Below, in pieces: positions 48,288 to 62,900 of a stretch of 64,000 nt of DNA; the stretch's first letter is position 1; the number at the start of each line of letters is the position of its first letter. Origin of the DNA: Xiphydria camelus (taxonomy: Eukaryota > Arthropoda > Insecta > Hymenoptera > Xiphydriidae); assembly GCA_963678675.1 (NCBI GenBank), contig OY783192.1, forward strand, positions 36,239,250-36,303,249, written 5' to 3'. Both the position numbers and the translations under genes were made by a program. The notes beneath the pieces were generated by a model, which saw nothing but the letters and a program-made list of their open reading frames with translations, made no database searches and was not told the origin of the DNA.

Positions 48288-50911
48288 TTCCTTCGATACA
48301 CACTATCGCGATACACGTCATTGGCGAGCAGTCTTTATTTCGTATCGATATTTATCCCGAGGAGGACTTCTCGCGAAAATCCGGCCAGCGAGTCCTCTCG
48401 ATATCGGCAAGGGGCGTTCGGTTAGCCGTAGACTTTCTAAAAAAAATAGCTGTCGGAAGTATAATACGTACCTTTTCTCCTCGCGGAAAACATTACGACA
48501 AAGGTAAGTGCTACAGCTATTTCGCATAGTTTGTCGAATCACAGCGCTGCAGCCATTGAATTTATTACAATGATATGGTTTTGGCATACTATTTAGGAGT
48601 CTATATATGTATACGACGTATAAAGCGAGTCCTCGAATCCGTACGAAAAAGATCGCGCTTCGATATGTGCCAACGCCACGAGGCACGCGCGGGAGAGTGT
48701 CGGAATATAAAATTTAACGACCCCACGTCTCTCTCCTCGAACGAGAGTTCACGCGCGCTATACGTTTCTCGCTTCGAAGTGTAAATTGTACAAAAAATAA
48801 CGCAGTTGGACTCCCATTTGCCCGAAAGAACGCGAGCAGGCGGATCTATGATAAGTCGGAATAGATCGGAACGATGTGCAAGATTACATACACGATTGAC
48901 GGCGTACATCACAGACGACTATACATGTATACGATTTCACTTACACGCTTATTCTCTCTCGTACCATGCGCGATTACTCTCGAGTCAATACTTTATGTAT
49001 AAATACGATTAAGATGAATTATATGTACAATGACTGTATGGAGCCGGCTGTGATACCAGTCCCGGCCGCTTTTTAGTGTAAATTAAGTACACGTGCCAAT
49101 GCGCGAACGACGCGTTGGGAGCGGAAAACCCTTCCGGTACCACGCGTCGATCGTTTCGTGATCGAATGCGATCGTAGGAAGAGACTGTGACCTGATATCT
49201 GTATCATCGGCTCGTCTAATGTAGACGATTTTGCCGTCAGCTTTTAAGTACAAGTTCGTGGTCTCACGGGCCACCGTATATATCCATATTTTGGTTTTCG
49301 TCATAATTACGGCGGACCTCACGCCGCGCGCTTCTGCTTGACCTATCTCGATCAGTTGCTCGCGAATTGCCTCAGAGAGCAGATGTGTCGCATCGGCGCG
49401 CCAATTTATAGCTAATAATCACGTGACAAAAGTGCGGCGCGTCTCGATAATTATGCTTTAGAGATAGTACCTCGGTACTTGTGAAGGCTGATCGGCTTAA
49501 TTAGCTCATCCGTAATTATTCTGCTTTAATTAACATCGTGATCGTTGATCTATAAAGGCGACGTGAGGCGTTTTTGGAGACTTGCCTGCTCGTGATAGTG
49601 ATTCGGTGACGCGCGGAAAGTGATTTTGGCACCATCTAAAATATCCATTCGTGTACCGGACATGTGACATGTGCGATAATTAATTTATCCGTTTTCTTTA
49701 AATATTCAATTGGTCACGCGCCCTCTCCTATTATACATTCGCTATTATTGCAACGAGGATTTTCGCGATATAACTACGGCGACGGATTGTCGCGGTTGTG
49801 ATGAGTGATGACGTTAAAAATTATAATAACAATAATACAATACAATAGTAATAACCTTAATAATGGTAATAATAGCAGTAATAATAATGATTGATCGTTA
49901 AAAACGCAGTTTCGCAACCGCCCATTATTGAAATATTTACAGTAATCCGTTGAGGGTCGATTTCACCGCGGTAATTTAAACATTAAACGAGATTTTACGG
50001 TCGTACACACCCGCGACGGGATCGATGCTCGATCGCGCGGGTTCTCCAACGAGAGAGTTAAACTCCAGGTTTAATCTATATCGAGTATTTTAAAGACATG
50101 GGACTCGAACTTTTTTTTTTTTTTCGTCGCATATACAATTTCGAAAAACCGGTCCGGTAATAGCTCTAGGATATGTGTTTCCGTATAGAGTATATATGTA
50201 TGCACGCGGTGAAGGGAGGTTTCGGCGCCAGGCGGATCTGAAAGCACAGGTGCGCGACGAACCGAGATATTCGGCACTTCAAACGTACTCTCCCTGATTT
50301 CATTTGCCGGCTTTATGCCTTTTCGCGCCAGTGCGGTTATCACAAACTTCGCGATCCGCGCGACTGGTACGCGCGCGGTGCGACGTACGAAAACGGGTAT
50401 CTCCTAGAAAAAATGGTGTAGCTTCTAAGTAGATGCGAGTTTCTTGTTCCCACTGACTTGTTCATCTATCTAATAGAAAACGTTGACGAAGGATTTTTCG
50501 AGAGTACAATATTAATGTTCTAGCGTGTCTAATATGGCTCTCTTGGACGGATGTCGTCACTCTTGAAGGATTCGGAAAATCGTTCAACAGTGGCAACCCA
50601 ATTAAATTAACGCGACGTTGTGAATGCGCGAAGCGACGGATCCCCGGGCGTAAGAGAGGGTGCTTCGGGCGAACACCTCGCGAATCCGGGAGTCCTGCGT
50701 ACGGCGACGCGAAGGGTAATTAATTAATTATGATTAATTAATCGTGTAAACGCATTCAGGGCCAGCCAAAGCTCAGATACGACGTTGTACGAAGCATACG
50801 ACGATCGCGACGCGAATCTTTCGCGTTTAAAGCGGAACCGTCTCGTTTGCGAGGCCGAACGATTTACCTCCGTTGAACGAAGGATTGGTTCGTCCTTGGT
50901 GACGCGAGAAT
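48288..50911. other. 2.6-kb block downstream of distal Ptp10D, absent from unit 1
   Basis: Lies between the yellow scar and the last Ptp10D exon, so it may contain the Ptp10D 3' UTR. AATAAA on the - strand occurs near 48332 and 48557. Includes an (ATA)-rich stretch near 49820-49890 and the palindrome TTAATTAATTATGATTAATT near 50721. No coding region supported. Confidence 0.5.
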
Positions 50912-50999
50912 TTGAGCAACGCAATACCTCCTTGAGCCGCGCTCGTCATCTGTGTTGGATTTTCACGACACTTCCATCGGAGCTTGTCGTCGGAGATCA

Positions 51000-53900
51000 T
51001 CACATCCCCGATTCGGCTATTCCCTCGTCATCTACAACGAAACGGAGAGAAGGTGAGCTTAATGCGGGGAAAGTATAGCGACGAATTTCGGGACGACACA
51101 CAGCGAGCAGGGTTTTTGCATCGTGTTTTCTTCGCGAATTAATCGACATGAATACACCGAGAGAAATAATTGCCGGTGCCAAGAAAATGTTTTCTTCGAT
51201 CAAAAGCACGATATAATTTCAGGATTAAGCCATGGTTTTCTTCGTACAAGAAAATATTTGATGGGCTCGAATGATTTTTTTTTGCGTAGAAAGAATTTCC
51301 CGTCCCCGCGACGGTATCCCTCAATCAAAAATATATATTCTTCGATCAAGAGTCTCTATTTTCAAAAATTTGTAAAATCACGTTCTTGATTCAAGAAAAA
51401 TTTTTTTGACACCAGTAATTATTTCTCTCAATGTACGCGACATACGCGGTGACGCGTTTTGTACTTTGGAGTAAACGGGTTTCGCGGACTGCGTCACCCG
51501 TTCGCTGTAAAGTATAAAGTGGTATCACCCCGTACATACGAATGTGTCGATTCCGATTCCATGCAAATAAAAAGCAGGTTTTCAGGTCTCCACGATAATC
51601 GTATAAGCGGGACGTGCGCCTGTTCTTTCGTCGATCATTCGTTGACGTATCACGTATCTACGCATGCACAGTACAAGACAAAATACAACGTGCATAAAAA
51701 GCAACGATCGCAATTACCCTCCACGTAGTTTTCAGAGTTCGACGGTCACCTCTCCTTCTCAGCCTCGGCGGGACTCTTTGAGTTTTCAACCGAGCTTCGG
51801 TTCTTGCCTGAATTCAAAGCGTAAAGATTGCAGAGAGACGAAAGGGTGACGAGTCCGAATCGAGCGATACCGAATAGAGAACGGAGCGAGAGAGAAGAGG
51901 AATTTCTTCTCTTTTCGCGTATTTCCATCTTCGGTAATTATCGCACTTCGATCGTACTGGTCAGAGGAGAGCCATCACCACCTCGATAACCATCACCTCC
52001 GCGACGATCGCCGGGGAATTCGAACCGATCGATTCGTACAACCATTCGTTTCGTACGTCGCGTAATCTCGCTTGCCGAATTTTATCAGAAATGCGCGCGA
52101 AACGATCGGTACGCGTACGAGTCGATCACTCGTAGCTCGACTCACCTTCGAATCCCTGATTGTCGTGGATCTCACGTATCGGCCCCGTCGTGTCCTGCCC
52201 CTGAAGCACGGCAAGCAGGCACTGATATATGCATATGTACTGCTGCTCGGTTTGGACCATCAGGACGCGCTCCTTTCGCATCGCCCACACGATGCCGAAG
52301 ATGTCGACGAAGTCCGAGACCAGGATCTGCTGCAGTATCCTGTCCAGCGTGATGAAGGTACCGCTTCGCCCGACTCCGGCGCTGCAGTGGACCACGATCG
52401 GCCTCTGATCGGGACGCACGCGCTCGCGGAAGGCGCGCACGAAGCGAGCGAGGGTTTGCGGAGGATTGGGCACCCCGTAGTCGGGCCAGGTGGTGAAGTG
52501 GAAATGCTGGATCACCCGCTGCGAATCACCCTGCGAGCGGAAAGCCGGAAATCGTTGGGTCAGCGGGGACGCGAAGAGAGGACGAAGACGAGAGTTGATC
52601 GAGGGAGCACTCACCCTGCACAGCATGAACTCGGTGATGCTCCAGTCGGGATAGTGCGCCTCGTTCAAGATCGTGACGCAGATGTCGCCGTAGTACACCG
52701 GCAGAGTGTCCGTCGGCCAGTAATGATCGCACTTTTCTCTGCCCTTCTCCACGCAGCGCGTCAGCATCACTATCGCGCGACTGTTGCTCTCCCAGACCAT
52801 CCGCCAGAAGTCATCTCGCGTCGAGTGAAGCGGTCCTTGCGTCACGATGAATTCTCTCGGCGAATTATGACCCTGCGGACGGGAAGAGGGTGGAGTCGAA
52901 CCAATCGGTGAGAGAGATCTTTACGAACGAACGCATTTCTTCGCAGGAAAATGAGAGGGCTGCTTACGGGAACGTAATTCGCGTTGATGTAATCCGAACC
53001 CTCTTCGTCGTCCACCGGCTGGAGCTTGAACCTGCTGTGATCGTAAGGCAATATATTCGTAAAGCGATTTTTCGGTCGATTGCAGGGCAGGTCGGCCGCT
53101 GTGCAGGCTTGGTCCAGGCCAACGTGTTTGAGTTCCCCGAACTCCTCCGAGAAGCGGAAGTCCGAGTCGGCCGACATGATGCGGCAGTGGTCGGCAAATT
53201 TCTCCACTCGGATGGGCCGACTGTAAGAAAATCGTACGAATCATTAATTTTCCGCTAGAATGAGCTGTGTAAGAGCTCAAATTCTCAATTACCTCGTCTC
53301 GATAACGCTGTCCGGAAGCGACAAGTTATCAGGGACACAAGTTGCCGTGGCTTTTCGACCCAGGCTTCTTTTCCTCCTCACGATGAGACCGATACCCAGC
53401 AGCATCAGGAGCAGCACTATCGGTAGCGTCACTCCCACTATGATAGCCGTGTTGTCCTTGTCTGCATGGGAAAATAGTATTTCGATTTCTAATTATCGCG
53501 GGAAACATTCGCATTTCGATATACCACGCGAGCACTGAAAATCGAAACTACCCGGATCCAGTTTACGGTAGTACGATTAATATTAGTGTAAATTTCTCAC
53601 CTGCCATCAGCAGTCCTTCGGAAAGGCATAAACAAAAAGAATGTGCGTAGTTGGAGACTGCGCGGGAGCGGCAGTACGAGGAAAAAATGTGTTGTATCTC
53701 ACCTGTTTGAATGGGGAAGCTATAGCTGGTGTCGGTGAATTTGTCGGGTGCGGTAAAGGCGCGCACTTTTACCCTGTACGTCGAGCCGGCTTTTAGAGGG
53801 CCGTTGCAGTATCCGATTTTGTTATCACAGTTCTCAGATCCGATCGTAAAGTCCTCCACCGATCCATTTTTGAAAGGGTAGTAGGGTTCCATAACCTGTG

Positions 53901-56900
53901 AAAAAGGGGGACACCAGCATGTAACGAAATCACGTAATCGTACAGCAAGTAGTCGGGGTTACAGTAAAGATGCGCCTGTGTGGAAGGCAACCGCGATATC
54001 CATTTGCTCCGAAGTATAGAGTGTATCATTCGATAGGCGACGAGGCGGCTGGCATGTAACGGACCGTATCTACTAGCTCTCCTATCTCTGGCTGCTAGCT
54101 TCAGTATTACATAATGCACGAATAAACATCGTTCACTCTCTTGCAATTGCATAATTATGGCGAATAACTAGATACGCACACCAAATACTCATCGGAATCA
54201 ACTACATGTACGCATACACTCGCCGGTTTTAATATATGCAAACGCGTACTTAGGTGCAATTAGAAATACGCGTTTTATAAGCTAATGCGCTATTGAGAAT
54301 TATTCAATCGACCTCTTGTCCGCAGTATAAACACTATACGATGTTTCCTTCTTATTAATTATTCCTCGACATGCAGAAAAGTTGCATAGCGAGTAACGGA
54401 GTAATCGCGATTGAATTTAATTGCACGCGCGTCGCTTCTGTAAACCCACCTGATAGGGAGGCCAGACGCTGTAAGCCTGCACATCCCTCCAACTCGGCAT
54501 CTCCAGTCCGGATGCATTTTTACTGTCGTCCTCGGCCACGACGATGGTATACGAGGTCACGGCACCGTTCTGTTCGCTGAAGTAATTCTTCCTGAAGCGA
54601 ATTTGAATGGTGGTACTGCTCCTGCACACTTCGGTCGGCACCACCTGCGTCGGCGGTTTCGGCGGAGCCAGGATGGGCATCTTCTGCTTCCACGTCGTCT
54701 CCGGTCCGAAGCCTATCCTTGTCTCAGCTTGGATTCGAAATATGTACGTCTTTCCGGGGATGAGTGTCTTGATGGTACCCCGGCTCTCGTTCGGTCTGAA
54801 GTCCCTTACCTGGGTATGCGTCGATCCCTATTTGCGGAAGACAAGAGCAAGAGATAATAACGAGGAAGAATCTACGACAACACCTTCAGGGCGATATTTA
54901 CCACCCCGATACAAAGATAAGGACGAAATTGGCGATGCTCGGCACACTCACCTCCAAGCCGTACGTCACGCTGAACTTCCTTATGATCCCGTTTTGCTCC
55001 TGACTGGGAAGCGACCATTCGAAGCTGATGTCGCTTGGCTGGATGTCGATGGGATGGAACTTCTCGACTCTACCGGGATAAGACTCGCTGGTGGTGAAAC
55101 TAGCGCTGAGCGGTGTCGACTTCCTGAGGTGGTTCGACTCCGTCCCGGAACGAACCACCAGAGTGAAGGTGTAATTTCTATGCGGGCGCAAATCGGTGAT
55201 GGTCAACGAGTTGGCTTCAGTGATGTTTCTGAAGTAGTTTTCATCGGCGTCGATGTACTCGACCTGGAAGGCGTCGTATTCGCCCCGCGGGGTATCCCAG
55301 CTCAGAGTGATCTTCGTGTCGTTGATATTGTCTGCGTGGATCCACGTGATCGGTTCAGGATCTGACGATGGAACGATAAATTCGAAGATCACCGATGGGA
55401 AAAGCGTTGCTTACGAATAACGCGATGATTTGCAGTTCGTTTAAGAAGCATCACCGGAAGGAAAGGGCCTTGCAAACTGAACAACTCGCTCGTGACAAAC
55501 GGGTGCGTATACGTACCGTGATTGCTAATTTTGTTTTGGAAAACTAATATCGCTAGACGATCTGTATCGGATACTTACAGAGTCTGTCCTGCCTGAGCAG
55601 TGGTTGACTCTCCACGTTATCGCTGACCGTCCAGAAGGTGACGTTGTAGAGTCGTCCAGGTGTGAGACCGGTGAAAGTCACTTTGGTATCGGTATCATTG
55701 AAGAGCCGCTCCTTCGTTGTATTGTCATCGTCGCTGATACGAAATCGGTAAAGATCGAAACGAGAAGACTGCGCCGGCGTGGGAGTGTACACCAGGGTCA
55801 AGGTGCCCGGTAGATTTTGATCCACCACCACGACACCCTCGGACTGGATCAGGGGCACTGGTATCGATAGATTTTTCGTCGTTTCACAAGGCTCGAGTGT
55901 AATAACGTGCCGTAAATTCAAATCCGGGTACAAATGTAATCGAGCTAATGAAACTTTGAGAAATGAGTCAACGCTCGTGCATGTCAGTTGAAATCAATCG
56001 GCAAACAGCAAACGAAACCCAAAATTCACGCAAGGGAAAACATTCCACGGGCCAGTAGTAAGGAAGTGTTTGTGATAACTCACTCGTTCTGGTGGTGATA
56101 TTGGTGACGTCGCTGACGAGATGATACGAGACGGTGTAGATGGAAAAACCGTACTCGACACCGGGCATGAGGTCACTGATCAGGACCTTCTCGATGTGAA
56201 CGCTGTCTTCGAAACCGACGCCCGAGACGTATGTCTCCGTAACGTTCTTCGTACTCGATTCCGCGGGATTCTCCGTGAGCCACCACCTGATGACGTACAC
56301 CTCGATTCTGCCTTCCGGTCGAGTCCACTCCAGCGTGACGTTGGTGGAATCGGAAATGCGCGTGACATTGCCCACGGGATTAGGTCCTGAAGAAAAAAGC
56401 CAATGAGGGGATGAAGAGGAACTTCCACAGACAAGGCAAGCGATACTTACTGATTGTTTGATTCACTTGGAGGGGATAGAGACTCTCGACGCCGTAGCTC
56501 ACGGTGTTCACTTGTATGGTGTATCTTTCCCCGGGCGTCATATCGGCCACTTCCGCCTCCGTCTCGCGGACGCTGGGAAGTTTCACCCACCTCGGATCAT
56601 CCTCGGTACGGTACCTGATGGTGTACTCGGAAAATATCGAGTCCGTCGGAGCCTCCCAGTGAACGATAACCGTGTTGCTGGTTACCTTCTCGATACTGAG
56701 ATTCTTCGGTGGATGGGGCACTTGAAGTACGAGTAAACAGAATCGTAAAAAATCGATAATACCAAAGAAAAACATCGGAAACGCGCTCTCCTTCCAAGGG
56801 ATTCGGGTATTCTCGAGGTAGTTTTCGAAGAAGTGATGACGGTATGCTGAAATACTATCGATGATATGTCGTCCCATACGCGTATCTTGAGCACACACAA

Positions 56901-59900
56901 GTGTGTACTTGCGATGAGTCAACCAAACTTCGGTTTCCCTCGCTATAAGGAATCGATGTGGGGACGGGAAAACAGGAAATGAGCGCGTTTTCGAGGTTTT
57001 CCTGTACATTGATTTCGGTACACAAAGAAGTTCCTCAATGCGAGACAACTTACAAACGGCTTGGAAGTAATCGTGAGGCTCGCTCTTGAGACCGTGGCTG
57101 ATGGCGAAGACCTTCACCTCGTACCCGGCTCCCGGATAGAGGTCCTCCAGGACTATGTGCGACTCCGTAGTCAGCGTGGTCGCACTTTCCCCGGTGTCGT
57201 TGCGGTTGTGCGTCACTTCGAATTTTTCCTGACGAGAATTCACGTCGCTCTTCCAGGAAATATTCAGGCCCTTCTCGATCGACTTGAGGTCCTCTATGAT
57301 GGGACTGCTCGGCCTGGTGACCTGATGCAATATCGTTTCGTTCGACTCGGCCTTGCCGCTAATAGCTTGCACCACTATGGAGTAATTTCTGCCCGGCAAT
57401 AACGTGTCCAATGTGACCTGCGATGAGACGAGAGGTGAAAACAGGGGAAGAGGTTTCGATAGATCGAACAGGATCGATTTCACCAGGCTACTCACCCTCG
57501 TTTTCTCGGTGGTAAGTGTGTTGCTGTCGCCTATCGAAGTTTCCACTTCGTGGTAGAGAAGCTTGTAGCTGTCCTGGGTGCTGGCGTTGTCCGGCCGCCA
57601 GGATACTTCGACGATACCCGTCTTCTCGTCCATGTAGGCGCGAAGATCCCGAACCGGTAGTGGTTCTTGAAGAGGAAACGAGAGGATTTTAAATGTTCTC
57701 ACGACGTCAACGCGAAGTATTGATCAATTTCGGTAGGCCAACTCACTCAACACGATATCTCCACTAGCGGGCCAGCTGGTGACTTTCCCCGAAACGGTCT
57801 TGACGACGACCTGATACGTCTTGCCCGGCTCCAGATCCTTGAACTCCCACCAGCTCTCGTCTTCTCTGTTCCTGGTGACCGGCGCGAGCCTCCTGTTTCC
57901 ACCGAGGGAGACCTGATACTTGTCGAACTCCGAGGTTCCGTTTGGCGGTTTCCAGAAGACGTAGAACGAGTTCGAAGTTACCAGAGAGCTGTCGAAGGTG
58001 ACGTTGAGCGGTCGCAGAGGAACCGTGCGATATTGCGCCGTGGTGGGAGCCGAAGTTTCGTCTTCCGAGACGGTCTGGACCGAGATGTTGTAGGCCCTCC
58101 CTGCAATTTCCGGAGGATGAGCGGATTCATCGAAAATTCATGGAGATGGAGCTTCGGAGAGCTACGCTGGCTCTAGGGACTCACCGGGTACGAGGCCCTT
58201 GAAGGCCGCCTGAGCCGGTCCAGGTGGTTCGCCTTCCTTCTCGACGTAGAGAACAGATTCGATGGCGTCCGCGGGATCGATACTCACTTTGTAGTGGGTG
58301 TAAATGCCCGCCGGATAGGGAGGTTGCCAGAGGACCAAAAGGGTCGTCTCGTTTCTGAACCAGACGATGAACTTTCCGGGCGTATTGGGCTCTGGAAGTG
58401 ATTTTGCATTTTTGTATCATTGTACAAAGAGAGCACGACTTATTCCGTCGATACGGCGTGCACGTACTCGTGGTAAAATTTCTACTGGTATAAGCAACGC
58501 TCTCCTTCGCTTCGAGAACCGTGAAGAGCTGCAAGGAGTACGTGGCCCCGGCGGTGAGGTCCCTGAGGGTGTAAGGAGCAGCGTCCGCCGGTACGACGCT
58601 CGTTCTCGGATTGGAGGCGTCGTTGAAGCTCTGCACCCAGAGTCGAAAGCCCGAGTAGTTACCCTGGGAGGGTGGCGCCCAGGAGACGGTGGCGGTTTTC
58701 CCATTGCGGACCGTTACCGTCAGGTTCGACGGGGGATCGGGTGCTGTCGAGCGAAGGAAGAAGAGACAAATCATTCGCGAATCGCTCTCTGAGCGTTCCC
58801 GGATGAGAGAGACTTCTGAAGGGCTATAGTATAAAAGGAGTCGGAAGCGAGTACCGGTCGTGATCGAGGCGGTCCATGTCAGCCAATCGTGAAGAGTGCC
58901 ATTGCTGTAGTACAACCAGAACTCGTACCTGGTGCCTGGCAGACCGTCACGAAATTTTATGACGTCTCCTATGTCGGTAGCCGCTATGGTCGTGTTCGGG
59001 GGTGGATATCCGACTCCGGGACTGTAGTCGAGTCTGTACCAAGAGTCACCCTGGCTCAGGTTGCCGGGTATCTCGATCGCCAGATCCGCGGAGTAGGCGA
59101 CCTGCGAAAATCGCGGGTCGGACGCTTATTTTTCCTCCCCTCGGATCTTCCTTTTCGCGAATATATAATTAGCCCTGCGTGTCGCAGGACTCGAAATAAA
59201 CGCAACATCCGTTGCGCGATATGGACCGATACAGAGAAAAACTAATTTGCAACATTGTTTGAGTTACTGTAATAAATATTCGAGTTGAAATATTGATAAC
59301 AAATCGATTTGTTATGATAGCGAAAAAAAAAAGACAGAAACGCTATAATTTTTATTGTAACCAAAGAAACCTTTCAAACATTTTCATCTCAACAGAAAAC
59401 TACAATATTTTTATTACCGTAACGAACAATTCTGCTGTAATAACTGATTTTCGATATTGTCACTAACACGAAATTAGTTTTTCCCGTGCAGAAGCTCCAG
59501 ATTGACCGTTAATGAAAGCGTCGCTGATCTCGGAAGAATTTGCGTTAGTTCCGCGATCAGCATTCCGGGTTTCTCGGCACTTTCGAGACGATTCAAAAAG
59601 TCCCATCGCCGATCTGGCGCTGTGAGACCGACGAAAATACGCGACTCGGTGTAATCGATAGAGCGATAGCTCGATCTAGGGCGTTATAACGTGGGGATAT
59701 TTATAAGCGGGCGGGGCCGGTAGCATGTGTAATTCCGCGAAAAGTTTCTACCAAAGTAGAGATGAGTACAGGTGGCTTGAGCAACTGGTTAGGCGGTGAC
59801 TCAGTCGGCGCAAGTCGTCGGGACTGCGTAAACGTTTCGTGTGGATTAACCGACTTCGTTCGTTATAATCCATAACGACGCGGTCCCGCGTACCTCTTTA

Positions 59901-62900
59901 ATTATACATGTGACGTGCAGGGTCTCCGGATTAGAGCGGCGAAGGTGATTACGGAAAGCCTGCTGGAGTTCTCATGGGAATTTGGCGCATCTTGGAATCG
60001 TGATAAAAAGTGAAGGCTTTTTTTCATTTTAATTATTTATTTCATTGCAATCTATACATTCGCAAGCGTCGAAGAAAATTTTTTATTTCACTCGACAATC
60101 CCTTTCTCCGTCGCGTCTCGCCGATTTTACATAACGCGTCATAAATCGGTCCCCTCAAAGTGGTACCGTTTCCATTTTACCGCACCGAAGGTCTCCCAGA
60201 AACGACCGATCTACCGCGATCCACGCTTGGGTAACCCGCGGATCGCGGTGTCCGGTCACCGTGTCGCGCGCGGAGTGGTATAATCATCATTCCTGACATT
60301 CGCGTGAAACCCGATATCTATAGTCGCGCGATTCCTATGCGCGTAAGCGTTCGAACGTGGCCTGCGTATCGTATTGACATTTTGGATCGCGTCGGGTTCT
60401 CGCAGTTTCGTTGCCGGGTTCGATTTTACGAGAATAACTCCGACGCGATAGTCGCGATGCGTTCCATTTAATCTCCCCGCCGCGACTTTGACCTTCCCGA
60501 GTTTTATCGCGGGGTTTCCGCCGAACACGGTTCAGAGATTACAGGATGGTCGGGGATACGGTTAGGTAATGTAGGTCGTGGGCCGTGACAATAGCAGCGC
60601 ACCGCGAACGTGCTGCGCGCGTAACAGCTGTGTTTCGGTGTACGCGCGGCGCGGGCAACGACGACGACGACGACGACGACGACGGCGTGCTCGATATTCA
60701 GCCGTACCCGAAGTACCCAGACAGCGCAAGCCAAAAAGCTGTCTTTCAGTCATTCGTAGGCGGTCCGGTGTCTCACTTTTTGATAACTTAGACTTCGAGT
60801 TATCCTGCAGTATTCTCTCGGTTAACATGAAACTTCAATGAACAAAACGTGAGACAGACTGTCTACGGATGATTTCAAGATGACGTTTTGGTTTGTGTTG
60901 TCTGCACCGAGGAAAACATTTGTGCTTGATCGAAATAAACTTGCTTTTGGATAGTCCCGAGAGCACTTTTATTCGATTCAAATGAATACCGATTCGATCC
61001 GAGTAATATGCAATTAAATCAATAATTTTTATTTATACATATACGCTCAATTGATATTCATTCTGATCGAATAAATGTGCTCTCAGAACTGTTAAAAAAA
61101 CACGTTTAATTGACTCGAGCAAATTTTGTTCCAAGTGTGAGTAACAAAGAATCGACACACTTCGGGCTCGTCTTCTCGATCATGCACGGTGGAATCGGCC
61201 AATACGTTCCGAGTTCGAGGCGATCGTTAGTCCCCGGCGTACGCGGCGGCTTCCCTGGAAAGTTTTCTGCGCTCCGAGAGAGGGTCGTAATAATATGTTT
61301 TCAGCCTGTTGCCTCTCTGAATAACGTGCGAGCGAGAGTCGCATCTGGACTTGGGCTTCGAACACGTGTTAGCTGAGCGCTACGTCGACTTCCTCTCGCG
61401 CCTCGTCGCGCCTCTCCTTTCGTGTGGAAATTGACATACTTGAAATCCGGAGACTCTGGCAGAGAGAGAGAGAGAGAGATAGAGAGAGAAGACTATTCCT
61501 TCTCTTATTTCTCGTCCATACACGGGACGAATCGTCGCTGCGAAGGTGCGATCGCCTTCTCGCCTTATCGCGCACGGTATGCGTACGTATGAATCGCCGA
61601 GGCGAGATCAGAGGCGATCGCACGTACGAGAATCGGCACGAGCATCCTCCTCCGATCCGTTTCCATTCAACGCGCGCCTTTAAACCGCTGTACGCCGCGA
61701 TTTGGCCGCGATAACCGATCGCGGTTACGGCACACGTAACCGCGAACTTCTCTCCTCGCATTGTCGACGGCATCGCGATTTCGGTCGAACGAATCGCGAT
61801 TAGAAATCGGTCCACCGGAGTCCGTAACCGTCGGAGGGCCGCCGCGCGAGCGACGATACTCGTTCCATTGCAGTTCTAATTCGTCTCGAGCGTACCGTAC
61901 CGCGCGACACGTGGACTGTATTTATAGAGCGACGTGTATCGAGGCGAGTGAAATTTGCTCGCGGGAGGTATGCCAGAACGGCGCGGCTCGCCTGCCGGCG
62001 ACCCAGTGGAATCAATCGGTCGGGTATGTATCGCTCCGCCGGGCGCGCTTGACCGACGTTCCTCGAATTTTCTCGTTTTCAATTTACACTGGACTCCCGC
62101 CCGTCGCCCGTCGTGGAAGTCCGCTCGCATACCCGTCGCGCGAGCGCCCGCGGCTTTTACGTAATCGCGTGCATCTCATTTCAGCGCTCGCGCGGCGCGC
62201 GAGCGTGTTTTTACATCCCTTTTTCGCGCTCGGACGCACGCAAAGTTTTCCTTCGGGTAACACCTGTCGTGGCATCTCTATAGGATTCATTCGTTTCCCA
62301 TCCAAAATCCCCACGCAGTTCCAAGCTCTTTCCTCGCCCAGATTTTTCGATCGATCCTCCTCCTCCTCCTCCTCCTTCTCCTGGTCTTCTCGCGAATGGA
62401 CGTCGCGCGAGCGATACACGGACGCCACGAGTGTCATCGACCTCGTAAAATGTGCCCGATGCTTCGCCAGGACTCAATCTCTGATTTCGGCATCCGACGC
62501 CGTGCTCCACGCCTCTCCAGCACTACCTACGTTCCGATATTGCGGATACTGCGGAAATCGCCTTACATCGAAGCGATCATAACCGCGTAGCGCCGCCGAG
62601 TTTCGCAATTTCTCCCGGAACAAGCGACGGAATTCGAAAGTACACGGCCGGCGGATAATCGGTACTCTCGTCGCCGAACCGCGGCCGCACCGCCGCGTTC
62701 CTTCCTTGCGGAAGTGCCGGGGACAGGACTGACCGACTCCCCGTTGGCTATCGGTCGCGCTATCGCGGGAGGCCCGGCCCGCAAAACAACGCGAAAGAGG
62801 TTCCGCTCGCATTCCTACGCGCGCGTTTCGATGCACCTCGCTCGTGACGCGCTCCGAAATGACAGATTCGGTCGCGTCAGCTGTCGTCGTCCTCCTCGGA

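Noticed and set aside
48272..48529. 85-codon frame with a GGTAAGTG donor-like site near 48503
   Set aside because: No homologue recognised, the frame begins at the edge of the yellow scar and lacks a supported partner exon; more likely Ptp10D 3' flank.
52072..52911. 279-codon + strand frame
   Set aside because: Antisense shadow of the two Ptp10D phosphatase exons.
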